A stretch of DNA of 64,000 nt from Isoetes taiwanensis (GCA_021234155.1 JAJEKV010000048.1:1639873-1703872), one strand, 5' to 3'; numbered from the stretch's first letter, positions 45,669 through 58,499 are shown. Program-made: numbers and translations. Notes: generated by a model not told the origin, from the sequence alone.

Positions 45669-46200
45669 TCAGGTACAGACCAAATCCCAAACATTGCATA
45701 AAATCGGAGCCTGAAAATCTATCTGCCCAGCAATGGTAAACACCTTAGCAACGCCTAGAAGCATATACTGTGGCAGAAGCCAGAAAATGAGGATCATATA
45801 ACCTGCATGACTTGCTCTTAATCTTTTACGCTCAGCTCTTGCAGCACTTGCCATGGCTGCCATGCTGATGATCATTCCAATTCTTATCCTCTGTAGCATG
45901 GTAATAGCTCAAGGATATGCCGAAAAGCTCCTCAATAATGCCGCTACAATTCGGTCATAGCAACAAACAAACAGAAACACGGTTATGATTGTGAATGCAT
46001 GCATGGAAGCTGCAGTTATTTTACAACAACCTGTAAAAGATCTTCCATAGTGCTTCCTTGTCTGACAAACAGCGTGTTGATTTGGGGTGTGATTATGTAG
46101 GGTAAACAACCAAACCAAATTGCAATTATCCTTATACCCAGTTTTGTGTTTTCCACTTGCTCCACAGTGCATAGTCACCAAGGATTCAAAGCTTTCTTCT
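45669..46200 (-). pseudogene. NPF (nitrate/peptide transporter family) exon, broken
   Basis: NPF proteins are 12-TM proton-coupled transporters of nitrate, peptides or hormones. Minus-strand blocks in order: IRIIAIWFGCLPYIITPQIN then TLFVRQGSTMEDLL (family: LPIWxxGxxxxxxxxQxxTxFVxQGxxMD); ITAASMHAFTIITVFLFV then YDRIVAALLRSFSAYP; an in-frame TGA at 45911-45909; then AITMLQRIRIGMIISMAAM, AARAERKRLR and FWLLPQYMLLGVAKVFTIAG. The TGA replaces the conserved residue between P and xITxLQRxxIG. A frameshift lies between the first two blocks. Two independent lesions indicate a pseudogene. The end of transmembrane 10 onward is missing. Confidence 0.75.
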
Positions 46201-46223
46201 TCGAAGCAAGCATATGCATACAT

Positions 46224-48180
46224 TTTCTATTTCATTTATTTCCAAAGGTCCAGTTATGTGGCTCTAAAACCCTTGGGGATATAGGGAATTTGACTTCTCT
46301 TAGCAATGTATGATAATATTTTCTTTGAAGATGGGATAACTTCATTTGAATCGGCCATTCACAGCTTCATGATTTTTCTTCAGGCTCTGCAACTTCTTGA
46401 CAGCACCAAGACACCATCTGAAGACATTCATTCATAGAAAATATGGATGCATATCATGGTTCGAGTTATCCTCAAAACTGGCTTTGCTAATAAGTGACCA
46501 TGCTGATTTAGCAGATAGTAAATATAGTCGGTCGCATGGGAGGATGTAAAGAACCGTTCACTTGTTTCAGATAGTGCATATTCAGGAGTGTATATTCAAA
46601 AAGATCTGTATTAAAGGACCCCAAACATCTCAGGCTCCGGGATCAACTAGAAATATATGCCTACCTCTGTCGCTCAGAACAGAACAATTCCCCGCAACTC
46701 CTTACTGGCTATAGCACAACGGCGCCGTCAGTGGTGACCCTTCCCTAGTGAATCCAGATTGCCCAGTCATCTATTGATTTGCTTTCGTGACACACAGTGT
46801 AGAATTAATGTGCTTTGATATGGAAATCATCTTAAAGGGGTTCTTTCTTAGTGCAGGAATACCTGAGTTTATCCCAACTCATGGAACAGAAAGAAGAAAT
46901 TTAAGAACAATTTCTTGAACTGTTATGCACGTTTCCTTGAATAAGATGGCATGTATCTCCTCATCCTTTGGATAATAATATAACTGGTACTCATGTTCAC
47001 ACTTAATGCCTAACAATCATTCAAACCAGATAATGCATGATATTACCATGCCAACAATGGAGGACAATATACTCCTAAACTTCTTGTTCTCTGTTCATAA
47101 CAACAAAGGCCAACCAATTTCAAACAGTGAGCGCCATCTTTATCCTGCAGACAATTGTTTGTTTCCACCAGTCTCTATTTCCTATTCTAATAACAATAAG
47201 GTATGGGTCTTCCACTTGCAGATCAACTTATGTTTCAGATCACATGATTTGTTGTGTACCATCTCATGTCAAAGCAATGATATCTGATATCATTCTGGTG
47301 AAATAAGACAAGCAATGTCATAGCACTTCACATTCATGTGGTTATCTCTTTGTAAGTTAAAATTGACACTTCTTGCCATAAGTTAATGGAAGTTAGTTCA
47401 CGCCTATATAATATTATTGATCGCACTAGCAACTGAATTCTTCAGACTGAACCTGCTGCAATATTATTTTCTTCTCATATTCAAGATATCCAGTAAGGCA
47501 AAAAATAATGACCCCAAAAGATATCCAATACCATAACCTTGTTCCCAAACCAAAGCATGCAAATTTTGTAACGAAGGACCTTTATTTGTATATAGAGCAG
47601 AACCATATAATCAAACAACCTTCTGTTTAGGAAGCATTGTTAGTAAACAATGCACTATAAAGAGGCTACAAATGTTCAAAGGCGCCTGACCGTTGATGCA
47701 GCAAAATAGTAGCAAACAAATTGTTTCAGATAAATGTCTCTTGTAAATGACATTGCAATTTAGTTGTTTGTTTGCAGCAGAAACAAATTTCTAGCACTAA
47801 CTCTTCAATAAGCATTCCCAAACAACTTGCAACAATAAACTGACTTAACCTAAAAGAACATATATTATCATCCAACTGCCTCCAAAATCCACGTTAAAAG
47901 TCCAGTTATTCTCCCTTAGCTGATCAAAAGCTCTCTTCTTAACAATATCATAGCCAAGCATTACCTTAACATCCTAAACGTCAGTAAGATTAAAAATCTT
48001 CGGACTTACCTGAACCACTGCTCGACCAGTACATGCTTTAACCTGGGCTATTCTGCAAATCTAAAAAAGACCATCCGCTTGTCGGAAGATGTATTACTAG
48101 GAGTCGATTTTAAGGGCACAACTCCCACAAAGAATGTGCGGCGCAGAAAATGTTCCATGGGATATTAAGTATTAGATTTA
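46224..48180. other. No gene recognised
   Basis: About 2 kb of AT-rich sequence upstream of the NPF fragment. I looked for its 5' half (EXXER-type N-terminus, transmembrane 1-4) and did not find it. Confidence 0.4.
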
Positions 48181-48205
48181 ATTGATTTGTAATTTTTGAC
48201 AACAA

Positions 48206-48279
48206 GGTTTCGTGGTGTAGTTGGTTATCACGTCAGTCTAACACACTGAAGGTCTCCGGTTCAAGTCCGGGCGAAGCCA
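48206..48279 (+). tRNA. tRNA-Val (AAC)
   Basis: 74-nt cloverleaf. Acceptor stem GGTTTCG pairs with CGAAGCC, discriminator A at 48279. The anticodon loop CTAACAC gives anticodon AAC between stems TCAGT and ACTGA. The A box is TGGTGTAGTTGG and the B box GGTTCAAGTCC. A TTTTT terminator follows at 48283-48287 and a CAA motif precedes the gene (48203-48205), as is usual for plant nuclear tRNA genes. No intron. It closely matches the standard plant tRNA-Val(AAC). Confidence 0.96.
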
Positions 48280-48282
48280 AAG

Positions 48283-48287
48283 TTTTT
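48283..48287 (+). terminator. Pol III terminator of tRNA-Val
   Basis: A run of five T residues starts four nt after the tRNA 3' end. Confidence 0.85.
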
Positions 48288-48289
48288 GC

Positions 48290-49214
48290 GCTGGTTTCTA
48301 TTAGCAAGAGGCTTTTGCTCGCGTTTTCACCTGCGATTATTTTTCAACAGCAAGAGGAACCGTACCTTATGTAACTCGTGTAATAAGCAAATGATACAGT
48401 AACCAAACATCGAAGAAGGAAACCGTCCCAACAAAAGGCCGAAGGCTGCCTAATTTCAACCAAGTTCCTTCTTTTAAAATTCAATTCACTTATACAAGAT
48501 AATTTCAACAAGTTCTTTCTTTTAAAATTCAATTCGATTGAATATATCCAGGGCAAATCTTCGCTCATGTGGGTTTTGGCATATTCTAGGTAATACTAGT
48601 AATCTAGGCTCTAAACTTGCTATGGGCAGCAAATTTCTGGTCGCCTTGTTGCTGGCGGCTGCTGTTGAAACCGCCTGACTGGCATCAATAGTATGCTCAA
48701 TCGAACAGGCGCCAGATTTTCCAAACTTGTAATCCGTTGTTTATTGGAAGTAGGCCTAAATATCATGAGCAATGGCATGGAAAAATGTTGCATGGACATT
48801 CTATTTTCCTACCATGATGAATATGTTAGACCCATATGGCTCTGTAGGATTTAGCCTCACTCTTGTGGATTAGATGGTCCTCATCCTAGGCTGTTTACAA
48901 GATTGTTGGGATAATCTTTTCGAAAAAAGAACACAAGTATGTGGAGTCCTCCGTTTTGAAGTTCAAGTTTCATGAGCACGTTTTGATTCACTATGGCGTG
49001 GGGAAACATGGGCGATGGCCTTGTTCGTGGAATCTATAATACCAATGTTGTTTGCTTTGACTTCAAATGCTTATATTAATTAGGTTTAAAGATTTTCCTT
49101 CTTGCTTTTGCTTTTCATTGTTTTTCTGCTGTTAAAATTGCTTCTTCATAACCATGCCAGAGTGGTTCAATACTCTCCACAACAGTTGTTAAAGGACAAC
49201 ACTCTCCACAATAG
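48290..49214. other. No gene recognised
   Basis: AT-rich sequence with a short duplicated segment (ttcctt/ttcttttaaaattcaattc) near 48466-48535. No exon could be supported. Confidence 0.35.
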
Positions 49215-49261
49215 ATGTTAAAGAACAACTATTTTTATATGTTTTGTTACACAATGTTATA

Positions 49262-49436
49262 TTGCAGTTCTTTTAAATCTCTGGGTGGACTTGGAAATCT
49301 CGAAAATACAATTCATGCTGCAGAGGTTATGCAACATCAGGGGATATCCATCTCTAGAGAGCACGTGTACTGTCTTGTAAGGGAATCTAAAAAACTGCAA
49401 AACCTGGATTATAGAATGAGAATAGAATCATCTTGA
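49262..49436 (+). pseudogene. PPR-like fragment
   Basis: Translation LGGLGNLENTIHAAEVMQ then HQGISISREHVYCLVRESKK, LQNLD resembles the start of plant PLS-type pentatricopeptide proteins (a repeat of the LxNLExxxxIHA kind, then a new helix pair). About 58 codons only, ending at a stop, with no further PPR units downstream. Family call rests on weak repeat-level similarity. Confidence 0.35.
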
Positions 49437-49719
49437 CCTGAAAGTAGATTTTTGGGAATTGCAGCTCTAGATAAGTACATGTCTCATCCATATGTGAAAT
49501 TCATTTATATAAATGAAGCCACCTTTTTATTCCTAGCAGAAGTTTCTTATTCGCAAATATTCCGTTTTGGTAATTCTTGTCATGGTTCCTTGGTTGAGAT
49601 TATCACCATATCAACTTTCTGTGATGCAGCTTCTAAGCTTTTCAAGTGCGTTATATGAATGTTGTGAATTTTTTGCCACTGAAGTAGAACATAATAATGA
49701 GGCCATGTTTTTACCACAG

Positions 49720-50063
49720 GCCATGGTTCCTTTCTAAACTTTTCGCACGCTTTTGGAGTGAATGTGCATGTAGTCTGTCCAGGAAAGAGAAGTGGAGAAA
49801 CTTGTATAAGCGCTATTCATGATGTTGTTGGACATGAGGTTAGTCCTCACATTACTTCAATGGTTATTGCAACGTTATGTGTCATTGTTTCTGCTTTTGA
49901 TCTTTGTTTCAGACTTATATTGAGTTCCGGGAATATAAATTCATGTTGAATAAGACATTCGATGATGTCCGTCTAGAGGACTATGATGCTTTACTTATTC
50001 TTAGAGGACGTGCACCAGAAAATCTTTCTCTAGATGTTTCAGTGTTAGTAATCGTCAAGAAGT
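49720..50063 (+). pseudogene. DJ-1/PfpI-like protein, truncated by a LINE
   Basis: DJ-1 family (plant YLS5/DJ1D type, glyoxalase or chaperone-like). Exon 49720-49838: AMVPF, a TAA where Gln is usual, then after a 2-nt shift HAFGVNVHVVCPGKRSGETC and ISAIHDVVGHE. A GT-AG intron (gttagt..tttcag) leads to exon 49913-50063: TYIEFREYKFMLNKTFDD, VRLEDYDALLILRGRAPENL. The GGRAPE motif reads LRGRAPE. The nucleophile-elbow segment (xxCHGxxxLA) is absent because a minus-strand LINE tail starts at 50063. Early stop, frameshift and truncation make it non-functional. Confidence 0.8.
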
Positions 50064-50790
50064 TTTTTTTTTTTGATGAACGTGGACCCTTTATTACTCA
50101 AAAGAATACAAAGAGTACATGGGGGACTCAAAACCCAGTGGAGAAGATATCCACTAGAGCAACACTACCCACCACATACGTAACATAGAAAAGCAGAGAA
50201 TACATATTACCACGAACACAACTGTTTGCTATGAGTAAGTTTGAATCTGCAGATATAGCTCCCAAATGACACTCTTGACGTCCTCCTTTAAGGAAGAACA
50301 CTTGTACGCCTTTACAATGCGACTACGAGCATCGCTAAGCACTTGTGTATCTGAAAAGACCTGTCCTTTGAAGATGAGGAGATTTCGTCGCTTCCAGATG
50401 AACCAGATGATCCAAGCAGATGCTAAGTGGAAAGCCCTCTTTGCCAACTTGTCCCAAGAACTAGGATAGACTGATAGTAGGACCTGCTGACTATTCAAGT
50501 CAAATTGGAAAAGGCTCAAAAGCCACTGCCAAGCAAGTCGAGCATGGTGACACAAGAAAAAGCAGTGCTCAATTGTCTCATTCCTCTGCATGCAAAGAGG
50601 GCAGATCACAGAGACTTCTGGACGAAATCGATGAACAACAGTGTTTACCCGCACGCATCTATGAATGATCTGCCACCATAAAATAGATAGCTTTGGATGG
50701 AGCAATTTATCCCATACCCATCGCCAGACTGTTTTTCGACCATGCAGGATCCTCCTCCACATTGCTTGCCAGATCCTCATATTTTAGTCA
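50063..50790 (-). mobile_element. 5'-truncated L1-type LINE (zf-RVT end)
   Basis: Minus-strand poly-A tail at 50076-50063, then 3' UTR and the ORF2 C-terminus (stop 50229): WRWVWDKLLHPKLSILWWQI, CPLCMQRNETIEHCFFLC (zf-RVT Cys/His cluster) and AWIIWFIWKRRNLLIFKGQV. It has the same C-terminal layout as the LINE at 17-23 kb but diverged sequence. The RT and endonuclease are lost to 5' truncation. It lands inside the DJ-1 exon. The target duplication is not clear. Confidence 0.85.
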
Positions 50791-52112
50791 GGCTGCACCT
50801 TTAGCTGCAGAACGACACTATACTAGTGCCGCCAGACGTATGCAGGAGAATATGAGACTACAGGAACATTTAGTGTCAGGGAAGAAAAGCTTGGGATTAA
50901 GGCTACGTTGCCATGAAGCGTAATCAGACTTCAAAATTCAAAGGTGTCAACCGCAGCTTTCAAAAATCCTCGACCATTTCTGGAAACACGAAGTTAACTT
51001 TTTTAATAACTTTAGAATAATTTGAAGTCAGGAGGCCGCATGGGAACGTCACCTAAGATTGAACTGAATGTTATTGCGCTACTTGAATACAATGCATCTG
51101 GGTCCAGAGATGGAAATAAAGATAAAACGACAAGGAAACAGAGTTAAAATATGCTATTTTGCCGAACAAAAAATGCACAAGAAAATTTAGACTGCCCATA
51201 TATGTCATGATGAATTTCCACAGATTCCAGTTTACTATCCTTTTACCTTGCACTCGTCTCAACCATGAATGCATTGAAGTTTCGGACAGATTGGAGCAAC
51301 AGAGCAAGTGACTGGGTTGGAGAAACACTTGCCTTACTGCAAAACGAAATGACTCTGCAAAATGGCCTACAGCAGACTCAGATTATAATCTGACATGAAG
51401 TTGTTTTTGAATGTATAAGGGAGAACCGACAATTTGACAACTCCCTGCTATCCATCTCTTCATTCCCCCTCTCATAATCTGACATCAACTTCCGTTTGAA
51501 TGGATCAAAAGGTGGAAAAGGACACCTCCCCTCACCTCCCCTCTGCTATCACGAAATCCAAATGAGAGTGTAAAATGGTCCAATAAACAAGTTGTTTTTT
51601 AATATATATTGAAGGGTGAGATTTGACAACTCCTCTCTCTCTGATGCTGTCCATTTTTTCATTCCCTTTGAGAGGTACAGACACAGGATCATATAATAAG
51701 ATTAAATAAAATCAGAAAGATTCCTTGTTCAGCTTATCTGTCACCACGCATAAAGCTTTACCGATGCGATGGAAGAGACTTGTTATCTTTTGAAGCGCCG
51801 CCATAACCTCATCTTTTATCCAAACAATATCCAATAAGAAAAGAGGCATTTCTGATTCATACAATGGCATAAGATGCAATAACAAATAATATTGTACACA
51901 GTCCAAAAGGACTGCTACGCTCTAGTAGTTGCTCTAAAACGTTGCCATGTTCCTGAGAAGGAAAGACAACAGGCTAAGTTTACAGTCGTAAGAGGGGACG
52001 TGAAGATACTGGTAATCTGGTAACCATGCATCCTTCCCCACCAAAATATCCATTTCAGTTGGTCACAGCAAAATACATCAATCCAGGATTTCCTTGTACT
52101 GCACATTATCCC
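50791..52112. other. No gene recognised
   Basis: Downstream flank of the BTB gene (minus sense). A degenerate duplicated phrase (gacaactccctgct..tccatctcttcattccc and a variant near 51630) is present. No exons were supported. Confidence 0.4.
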
Positions 52113-54389
52113 TTAAGACACTTGAGAAGAAACTGCACCTTCTATGCAGGGCCGCACAAACATCCTTCTCCACCAGACCTCAAAGGCCTTCTGCAAGTTT
52201 GGGCAATCATCGCCGCTACAGGAGAAACGGTCGAACCATCCTAACAGGATGCTCTGTTGTTGCTTCAAAGAAAGTGTAAGAATAGTCTGACTAATACCCT
52301 CTTCAATTACCTTTTTATCGATCCCTTTGCAGCACCTATGCATCCATCCAAAGTCGTTCATTAAAGGAAGAAACCATGTTTGAAGCAGCATGAATCTAAC
52401 ATCTTTAGGTGCTAGAATCTGTCCCTTCCCAATTGCAATGCATAGTCTTGCAGTAAGGCGACTAACTTCATACCGGAATACTGTTGGTACCTGTGCATGG
52501 ATAGAGGCCAATTCGGTCTGTTGTGCCCATGTTTTTAATAGATCATCTGCCATGTGACGATCAATTAAAATATCTAATAACCACTGCAGATTATCAGCTT
52601 GGCGAGAGATTTGTGCAATAAGCTTTCCCCTCTCTTCAGTTCCATTATTTAAGACATCAACAGACTTTGCCTGATGAAAAAAATCCAATAGTGCATCAAG
52701 ACAACCAACACATGCTTTATATAATGTGTCCTTTCTCACATCAAGAGAATCCTTCTGAGCTACATTTTCATTGAGCATTTTTGACACAAGCAATTTCATT
52801 TCCCTCCTTGCTTTTTCATCTGTCCCTTTTATTACAGATTCTAAAAGCCCACTAATGATGTCCTCAGTACTATCAACATCTGAAGAGGATACTCTGGTCA
52901 ACACATTTGTTGCTGCAACACCGTTCAACTGCAATTGAGAAATGACAGACGCTACTTTCTCTTCTTCATCTTCTGCCCAAGGAACAGCTTCAAGATGATC
53001 TAGGCATGAGACAATTCCTGCCTCAAAGACAATTGCAGCTGATATCTGCAACACAGAGAGATACAAGGCCTTAGATAATTAAACATATGCACAACAAACC
53101 CTTTGAGCAGTTACTTGTCTCTGTTGGAAACTCATGCCTTGCAAGGAAAAAAACTAGATTTTATCATTCTGAGTTGAAAGGGACACGAACTACCTGTAGT
53201 TTGTTACTAATGCGAGATCTGGAACCACTACAAGGATACTACGCACTATCATATAAAAGGTTGATAAATAACATGGAGCTAGAAAATCAGTTATTCTTAA
53301 GTTTACCACTTGTTTTCAAGTTCACTGTCTGGAATGCTACAGACTAAAACATTATGACGACTATAAACTGGTTAGATATCCTATGTTATGCTTCAGGATC
53401 AATTGCAGAAACTAAACATGCAACATTGAAATAACAAGCCTTCTTAGATTCATGAAAAACAGAGTAGGAAACCATGCCTTCAGAACAGCGAGCACATTCG
53501 ATACAGTCTCCTTCATCAAAGCCCGTTTCAGATCCTTACAATACATCAGTTTGAGAGTCTTCACATAGGTTTCCACTTCCTCACAATCTGAGATCTCAAC
53601 CAACTGCGGGCCTGGTCGCTGCTGCTTGGACAATTTCTCAGTCAACTTTGCAGCAAGGAACCTGCTATTAGCTACAAGGATATGTCTATGAAGATTGACG
53701 ATCACAGACTGACCACCTTTACTGCTCAAAGTAAGCTTTACATCAGCGGTCTTGGCGTCATTGAACTGGTTGCCTGGACTGCTGATAAGCATAGCATTAA
53801 CCCTATCCAGAGATGAAATCTCCTTGTTAACAACTACCATACTTCCCTGATAGCCAGGAGAAGGGGACTGATGCCTGCTTAATGGCTGTTGCTGTTCATG
53901 CACCATCATCTCCAACAGTGTGGGTGAATTTTTTATCTTCCCAATATTATCAGGTAATGAAGCAGGGGGGGGCGAAGCTACAACCAGGGCTCCAGCATTG
54001 CTTTCCAATGCCCCAGAGTCCGCAGCAACTCTGATCTGAGAAGGATAAACAACAGCAGGCTCCATAATAGGAGAAACCTTTCCAGGAGATAACCGGAGAT
54101 GTCTAAACGGGGACCCAACTCCCACTTTCTCCCCAATAAATCCCTGTTTTATTAGGGAAGCGATTTCACCTGTTTTGAGAAACTCCTCCGAGGAAGCCCT
54201 CTTCTGTTCACCACTTCGTTTGAGAGGTTCGTCTTCATTTTTCTTGCAGTAAACCTCCACGGACTTGGCAGATCGAGGGGAAACCGCACGGGGTCTGGTG
54301 CAGCACCAAAGGCCATCCATGTCTACGGTAGGGACTGTTCTGCGATGCCGGCGATCAGGGGGTCGATTTCGAGCAGTTGCCATAGCCAT
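52113..54389 (-). CDS. Plant BTB/POZ domain protein (At1g63850-like), two exons
   Basis: Exon 1 is 54389-53478 (304 codons); exon 2 is 53045-52113, stop included; predicted length 614 aa. N-terminus: basic, low-complexity region. BTB fold at about residues 207-304 (TADVKLTLSSKGGQSVIVNL, HRHILVANSRFLAAKLTEKL, LKLMYCKDL). C-terminal half begins ISAAIVFEAG, CLDHLEAVPWAEDEEEKV and ends FEVWWRRMFVRP, as in the plant family named for At1g63850. Likely a CUL3-type adaptor by family analogy; its target is unknown. The frame is continuous across a 432-bp intron (AVLK joins ISAAI), which requires a GC donor (AAG|GCATGG) with acceptor ttgcag. No internal lesion was seen; this is the best complete multi-exon gene here. 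Confidence 0.88.
53476..53477 (-). other. GC splice donor of the BTB intron
   Basis: Phase-0 joining of LK to ISAAI needs the donor AAG|GCATGG. The nearest GT (ATG|GTTTCC) would break the frame. Confidence 0.6.
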
Positions 54390-55879
54390 GCTCGCTCTGC
54401 CGGACTTGCGCTTAGGGGTGGCCCATTATGGGTTTGAACATGGCCCATGTTTTGGGCCCGATGGCCCATTTCCCTTAATTATTTTTGACCTACAACAAAA
54501 GAGCTAATGCTATTTAATTATCATCCTTTGCATGCCACATGTCGGTCCCTTTCTTAATGTCATTTTCCATCCCTTGGATGCCTTTCTGTTGATCCTTCTC
54601 TGTCTTTGCTTTGGCCTACATGCTCGTTTGTTCCATCACCTAAGTTTTAAAATGCTGCCCCACGCTTGTATTATCTTCTTCCTGATGTAATCCAGGCCTG
54701 CCTCCGAGAATTAAGCACCCTCTGCAAGTTGTAATCCTGTCCCAACAGCGCATCGCCTAGCTCACTCAATTTGATCCAGATCTTCGCTTATATTAATGTA
54801 TTAGGTGGAAGATCTCCCTCCTGTTTCCCTCCTATAGTCTTCTAGTAGTTGTGTTTAATTAAGTGTTTGACAGAAAGAAAAGTGTCAGTGGTAGATCATC
54901 AAGTGGGGTAAATCCTCTCTTAAACACATGTGCAATCAAGCAACATGATGGCCCAATTTTATTTTGTCTTAAGATTTGCCAATGCGCGCTTTTTGTAACC
55001 CCACCAGTCAATAAAGATATATATATTTCAAATCTCAATTAATTTATAGTCCTTAAGCAACTACCAAACTATAGTGTTCCATTGGAAGTGGGTGGGTTGT
55101 ATGGAGTTGGGTACAAGAAACATCACTATGTATTTTAGTCAATTACTACTCAAAGTGCCTATGATGGTTGGCATGAATCTTGCACCAGATAGAAGCTCCA
55201 ATGCACAACTCAATGAGCTCTAAGTCCGGGGTAACCCATATATCAGGTTGTGCAATAGTTTTCTCAACGTCTTTCCCTTTTTCAACTATAATCTCCTTGC
55301 GCATATAATAAACTTTGCAGCATACTACTACTACCTTAACGCATTAGTTCTCGTGTTTACAGGCTCAGATCAGATCTCAGCCATTCATTAGAGTCTTGTT
55401 ACCTGTTAATAACACTCCACCGACCCAAGTTTTTTGCTGCCTCTCGCATAACATCCTAGAGTATTACAGTGAATGCCTATAATATGTAATATCCTAGAGT
55501 ATTACAGTGATAGGATCAGATGAGTCACTAGAATAGCCCCTGCTTCCAACCATAGCCCATGCTTCCGGCCACAGTTCTGGCAAACAGACCCTGCTTCCAG
55601 CCACAGGCCCTTCTGCCAGCCATAAGATTAATCCAGCGGCATTCTGCAAAGCAACATTCTGCAAGGTTAGGGCTTTAGGCTTCTTCAAGCGACCCTGCAA
55701 GAAAACGAAACAAAAACTCTGCAAGGTTAATCTAGCGGCATTATGCAAAGCATCATTTTGCAAAACTCTTCTTCATTCCATGACCCTGCTTCAGGACGAC
55801 TCCATTCTGGCGCCCCTGCTTTCAGCCTTGGTGGAAGAACCCCCGTTTAGCAAATCCTCGAACCATAGCGTTAAGGACA
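54390..55879. other. BTB upstream region and low-complexity sequence
   Basis: No TATA box is obvious. From about 55530 there are short repeats of cctgcttccagccac and ctgcaaggtta type. No gene was recognised. Confidence 0.4.
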
Positions 55880-55965
55880 CCCTCACCATTTTGGCCATGG
55901 CCACATGGCCCTCAAATTTTTTTTTCAGTAACGCCCTCAGGCTAGGGCGTTATCTACACCTTATT
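55880..55965 (-). repeat. Single arm of the fold-back family
   Basis: Reverse complement of the left arm at 8311-8390: ggtgtagataacgccct, the gagggcgtta hairpin, an A tract and ggccatgtggccatggcca. The second arm is missing. Confidence 0.8.
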
Positions 55966-58205
55966 TTGTTGAAGAATTTGCTCATTGCAAATATGTCGAT
56001 TGCACTCTTGTGGCAACTCTAATGTAGCAATTGGACTATGATATTGGTACAATATAATAATATAGTATAACAATTGGACTAGGTTTAGGGTTTCAATCCT
56101 CAGGTCACTTTGACATTTTTTTTTATCATAACTCTTGATTGATAGTTTCCTTTAAGGTGAAAGTTGTACCTTTGGAAAGCTCTTTCAGAGACCTTTCCTA
56201 TGATATCAAATTTAGCTCATGTTCGGCCAAGATTTGGGGGGGAAACAACAAATCTTTGACGGAGTTTAGGGTTTTAACCCTCCGATTAGTTCAATATTCT
56301 TTTTTTTTTTTTATCACAACTCTTAAGTAGCTCTGGTGTTATGAACCAAAATTTTAGTCCAAAATTTTTTATTTATATTCTCATTAAACCACCAGAGTAC
56401 AAAGAACAAGTGTTGCCTCCGACGGGGCTACATACATGAAAGCCACGTATACAGATAACAAGATGATAACCAAAACTACAAGATAACTATAGACAACACA
56501 TAGCAGGCCAGCTATCAGATAGCCTGCACATGACTCTATGTGTTAGTAACATGCATAGAACATATCCACTAGGATAATCCAAGGGGGATTCACATTGTTT
56601 TAGCCGTACAATCTAAGTGAGTAACCCAAAAGGGTGTTTTTTGGGCTTGAACCATATGCATACTCTTATCTAGAGGGCTCTTTTTAGGTGACTCTGGTAC
56701 AATATATGATTGAAATTTTTATCTCTAACAGATTTTCAAGTTGACGGACTGACTGCCAGAACACACATAGGAAATTCATCTCATGGACCATAGCATCTGC
56801 CATGTAGATGAACTCCACCATATCTAGATAGTACGTCATTTAGAAACCCCGTGCTGGTGGATCCAGTGTAAGGGGAGAACTGCAAGCATTAACTACTAAG
56901 AACCTGGGACATTAGATTGTTGGTTACGTCTACCACCGTCCCATTGGTAAACTTCACTTCACCAGTCCACATGGTTCTCATATGGACAAGCCACGCTCAT
57001 CTAATCACACTTGCATAAAACTCCCTTGGATAAATACTTGTACTTATCTCTGTATCTCAAAGATACTACAACACTGGCGCGTAGCTCCACAAAAGATATC
57101 CTACTTTCACTGAACTGTTAATAAATATATGGTATTGTCCCATACCAATACCATACACCTATCTCACTAGCACTCACAAGATTCTTTCCCGACAAGCTCG
57201 ACTTATCTTTACAGAAGAAATAAGTAATTAAGTAAGGGACCATGGCCTTGTAGCAACTAGGCTTCCATGCTAATTTTAACACTAGCCATGACTGATACTT
57301 ATAGCGTCAAGCAGTTCATAGCTTTAGAATTACCTCAAGCTGATACTACAAGGCCTTAAGGAGTAGTCATAGGAGGGCATCAATTTAAGGAAGTTCCTTC
57401 GTTTATCTTCGAGGGAATTTTCCAGCAGATTTATATGGAGCTTCTATGGTTTAACCATGTAATTAGTTCAAGGCCTGCTCTACTACTGCAAGCCATCATT
57501 ATGGCTCCATCATCCATAAGGAATCAGCCTTCGCGGCTTACATGGAAACACCAAGGTTCCTCTACCACACAAGGAGAATCCCTTGCATGATGCCTCAAAT
57601 TCGTATCCTTCTGAAATTTGCCTCTTTCTTCCTTCTACAGTCTTTTGGCTTGTTCCCATTACCTGCGCTTAACACTCCTTACTAAAGGCTTCTGCCAATA
57701 TGGCATCCCCACGTGACAGGTCGATCGGCCGGAGGCAAATCCAGTAGCCCAGGTTTGTCTGTCGGGCAGTTACGCTGCTCCAGGCAACACGTTGGTGGCA
57801 CCCCCAATATTCGGGGTGCCCTCTTTTTTAGCAATTCAGTACCTTAAAAGGTATTCAAGCCTTTTGTATTTTAATAGTCTAAACCCATTAGACTTTTATT
57901 TTAATAACACACGAGTCTCAACTCTTTAAGTTGCGCCCCTAGTTTAAATTGCTCTCGTGCACCTCGCAATTAGACTAGGGCCATATGCTCCTACAATGAT
58001 CTCAATGCCAATATGCACCAAAGCCTTATATTAGCCCCTAGCCAGACATGTATGTCCATTATTTACAAAAATGATCTGACAATATTCGGGCATAACATTC
58101 TTCGGCACACGGCCAAAATTGAATTAGTTTCGTTTCTTAGGGATCCATAGCTACACCATCCGCAAATACAATATGGCCCAAATACTCCACTTGTACTTTC
58201 AAAAT

Positions 58206-58499
58206 TCACACTTTGACTTTTTTTGTATACACCTTATGTTGTCTGAGCAGAGTTAGTACAGTATGCAAATGATCCAAATGCTTACTTAAGGTTTTGCTAT
58301 ACACAAGGATATCATTCAAAAATACTTCAATAAAAGTATCAAGACATCCTGCAAAAACCTCATTTATCATTCTGGAAAAAGTAGTAGGAGACTTTGTTAG
58401 ACCAAACGACATCACCAAAAAATCAAAATGACCAAAGGTAGTCCTAAATGCAATCTTATGTCTGACTTCTTTACCTTTATCTAATAATAGCCACTGCAT
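58206..58499 (-). pseudogene. Gypsy reverse transcriptase fragment
   Basis: Minus-strand open frame: KIAFRTTFGHFDFLVMSFGL, TKSPTTFSRMINEVF, LNDILVYSKTLSKHLDHL. The catalytic V/F-L-D-D-I is altered to F-L-N-D-I, so the second-position Asp of the YXDD-type box is lost here. Sequence on both sides is frameshifted. Confidence 0.9.
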
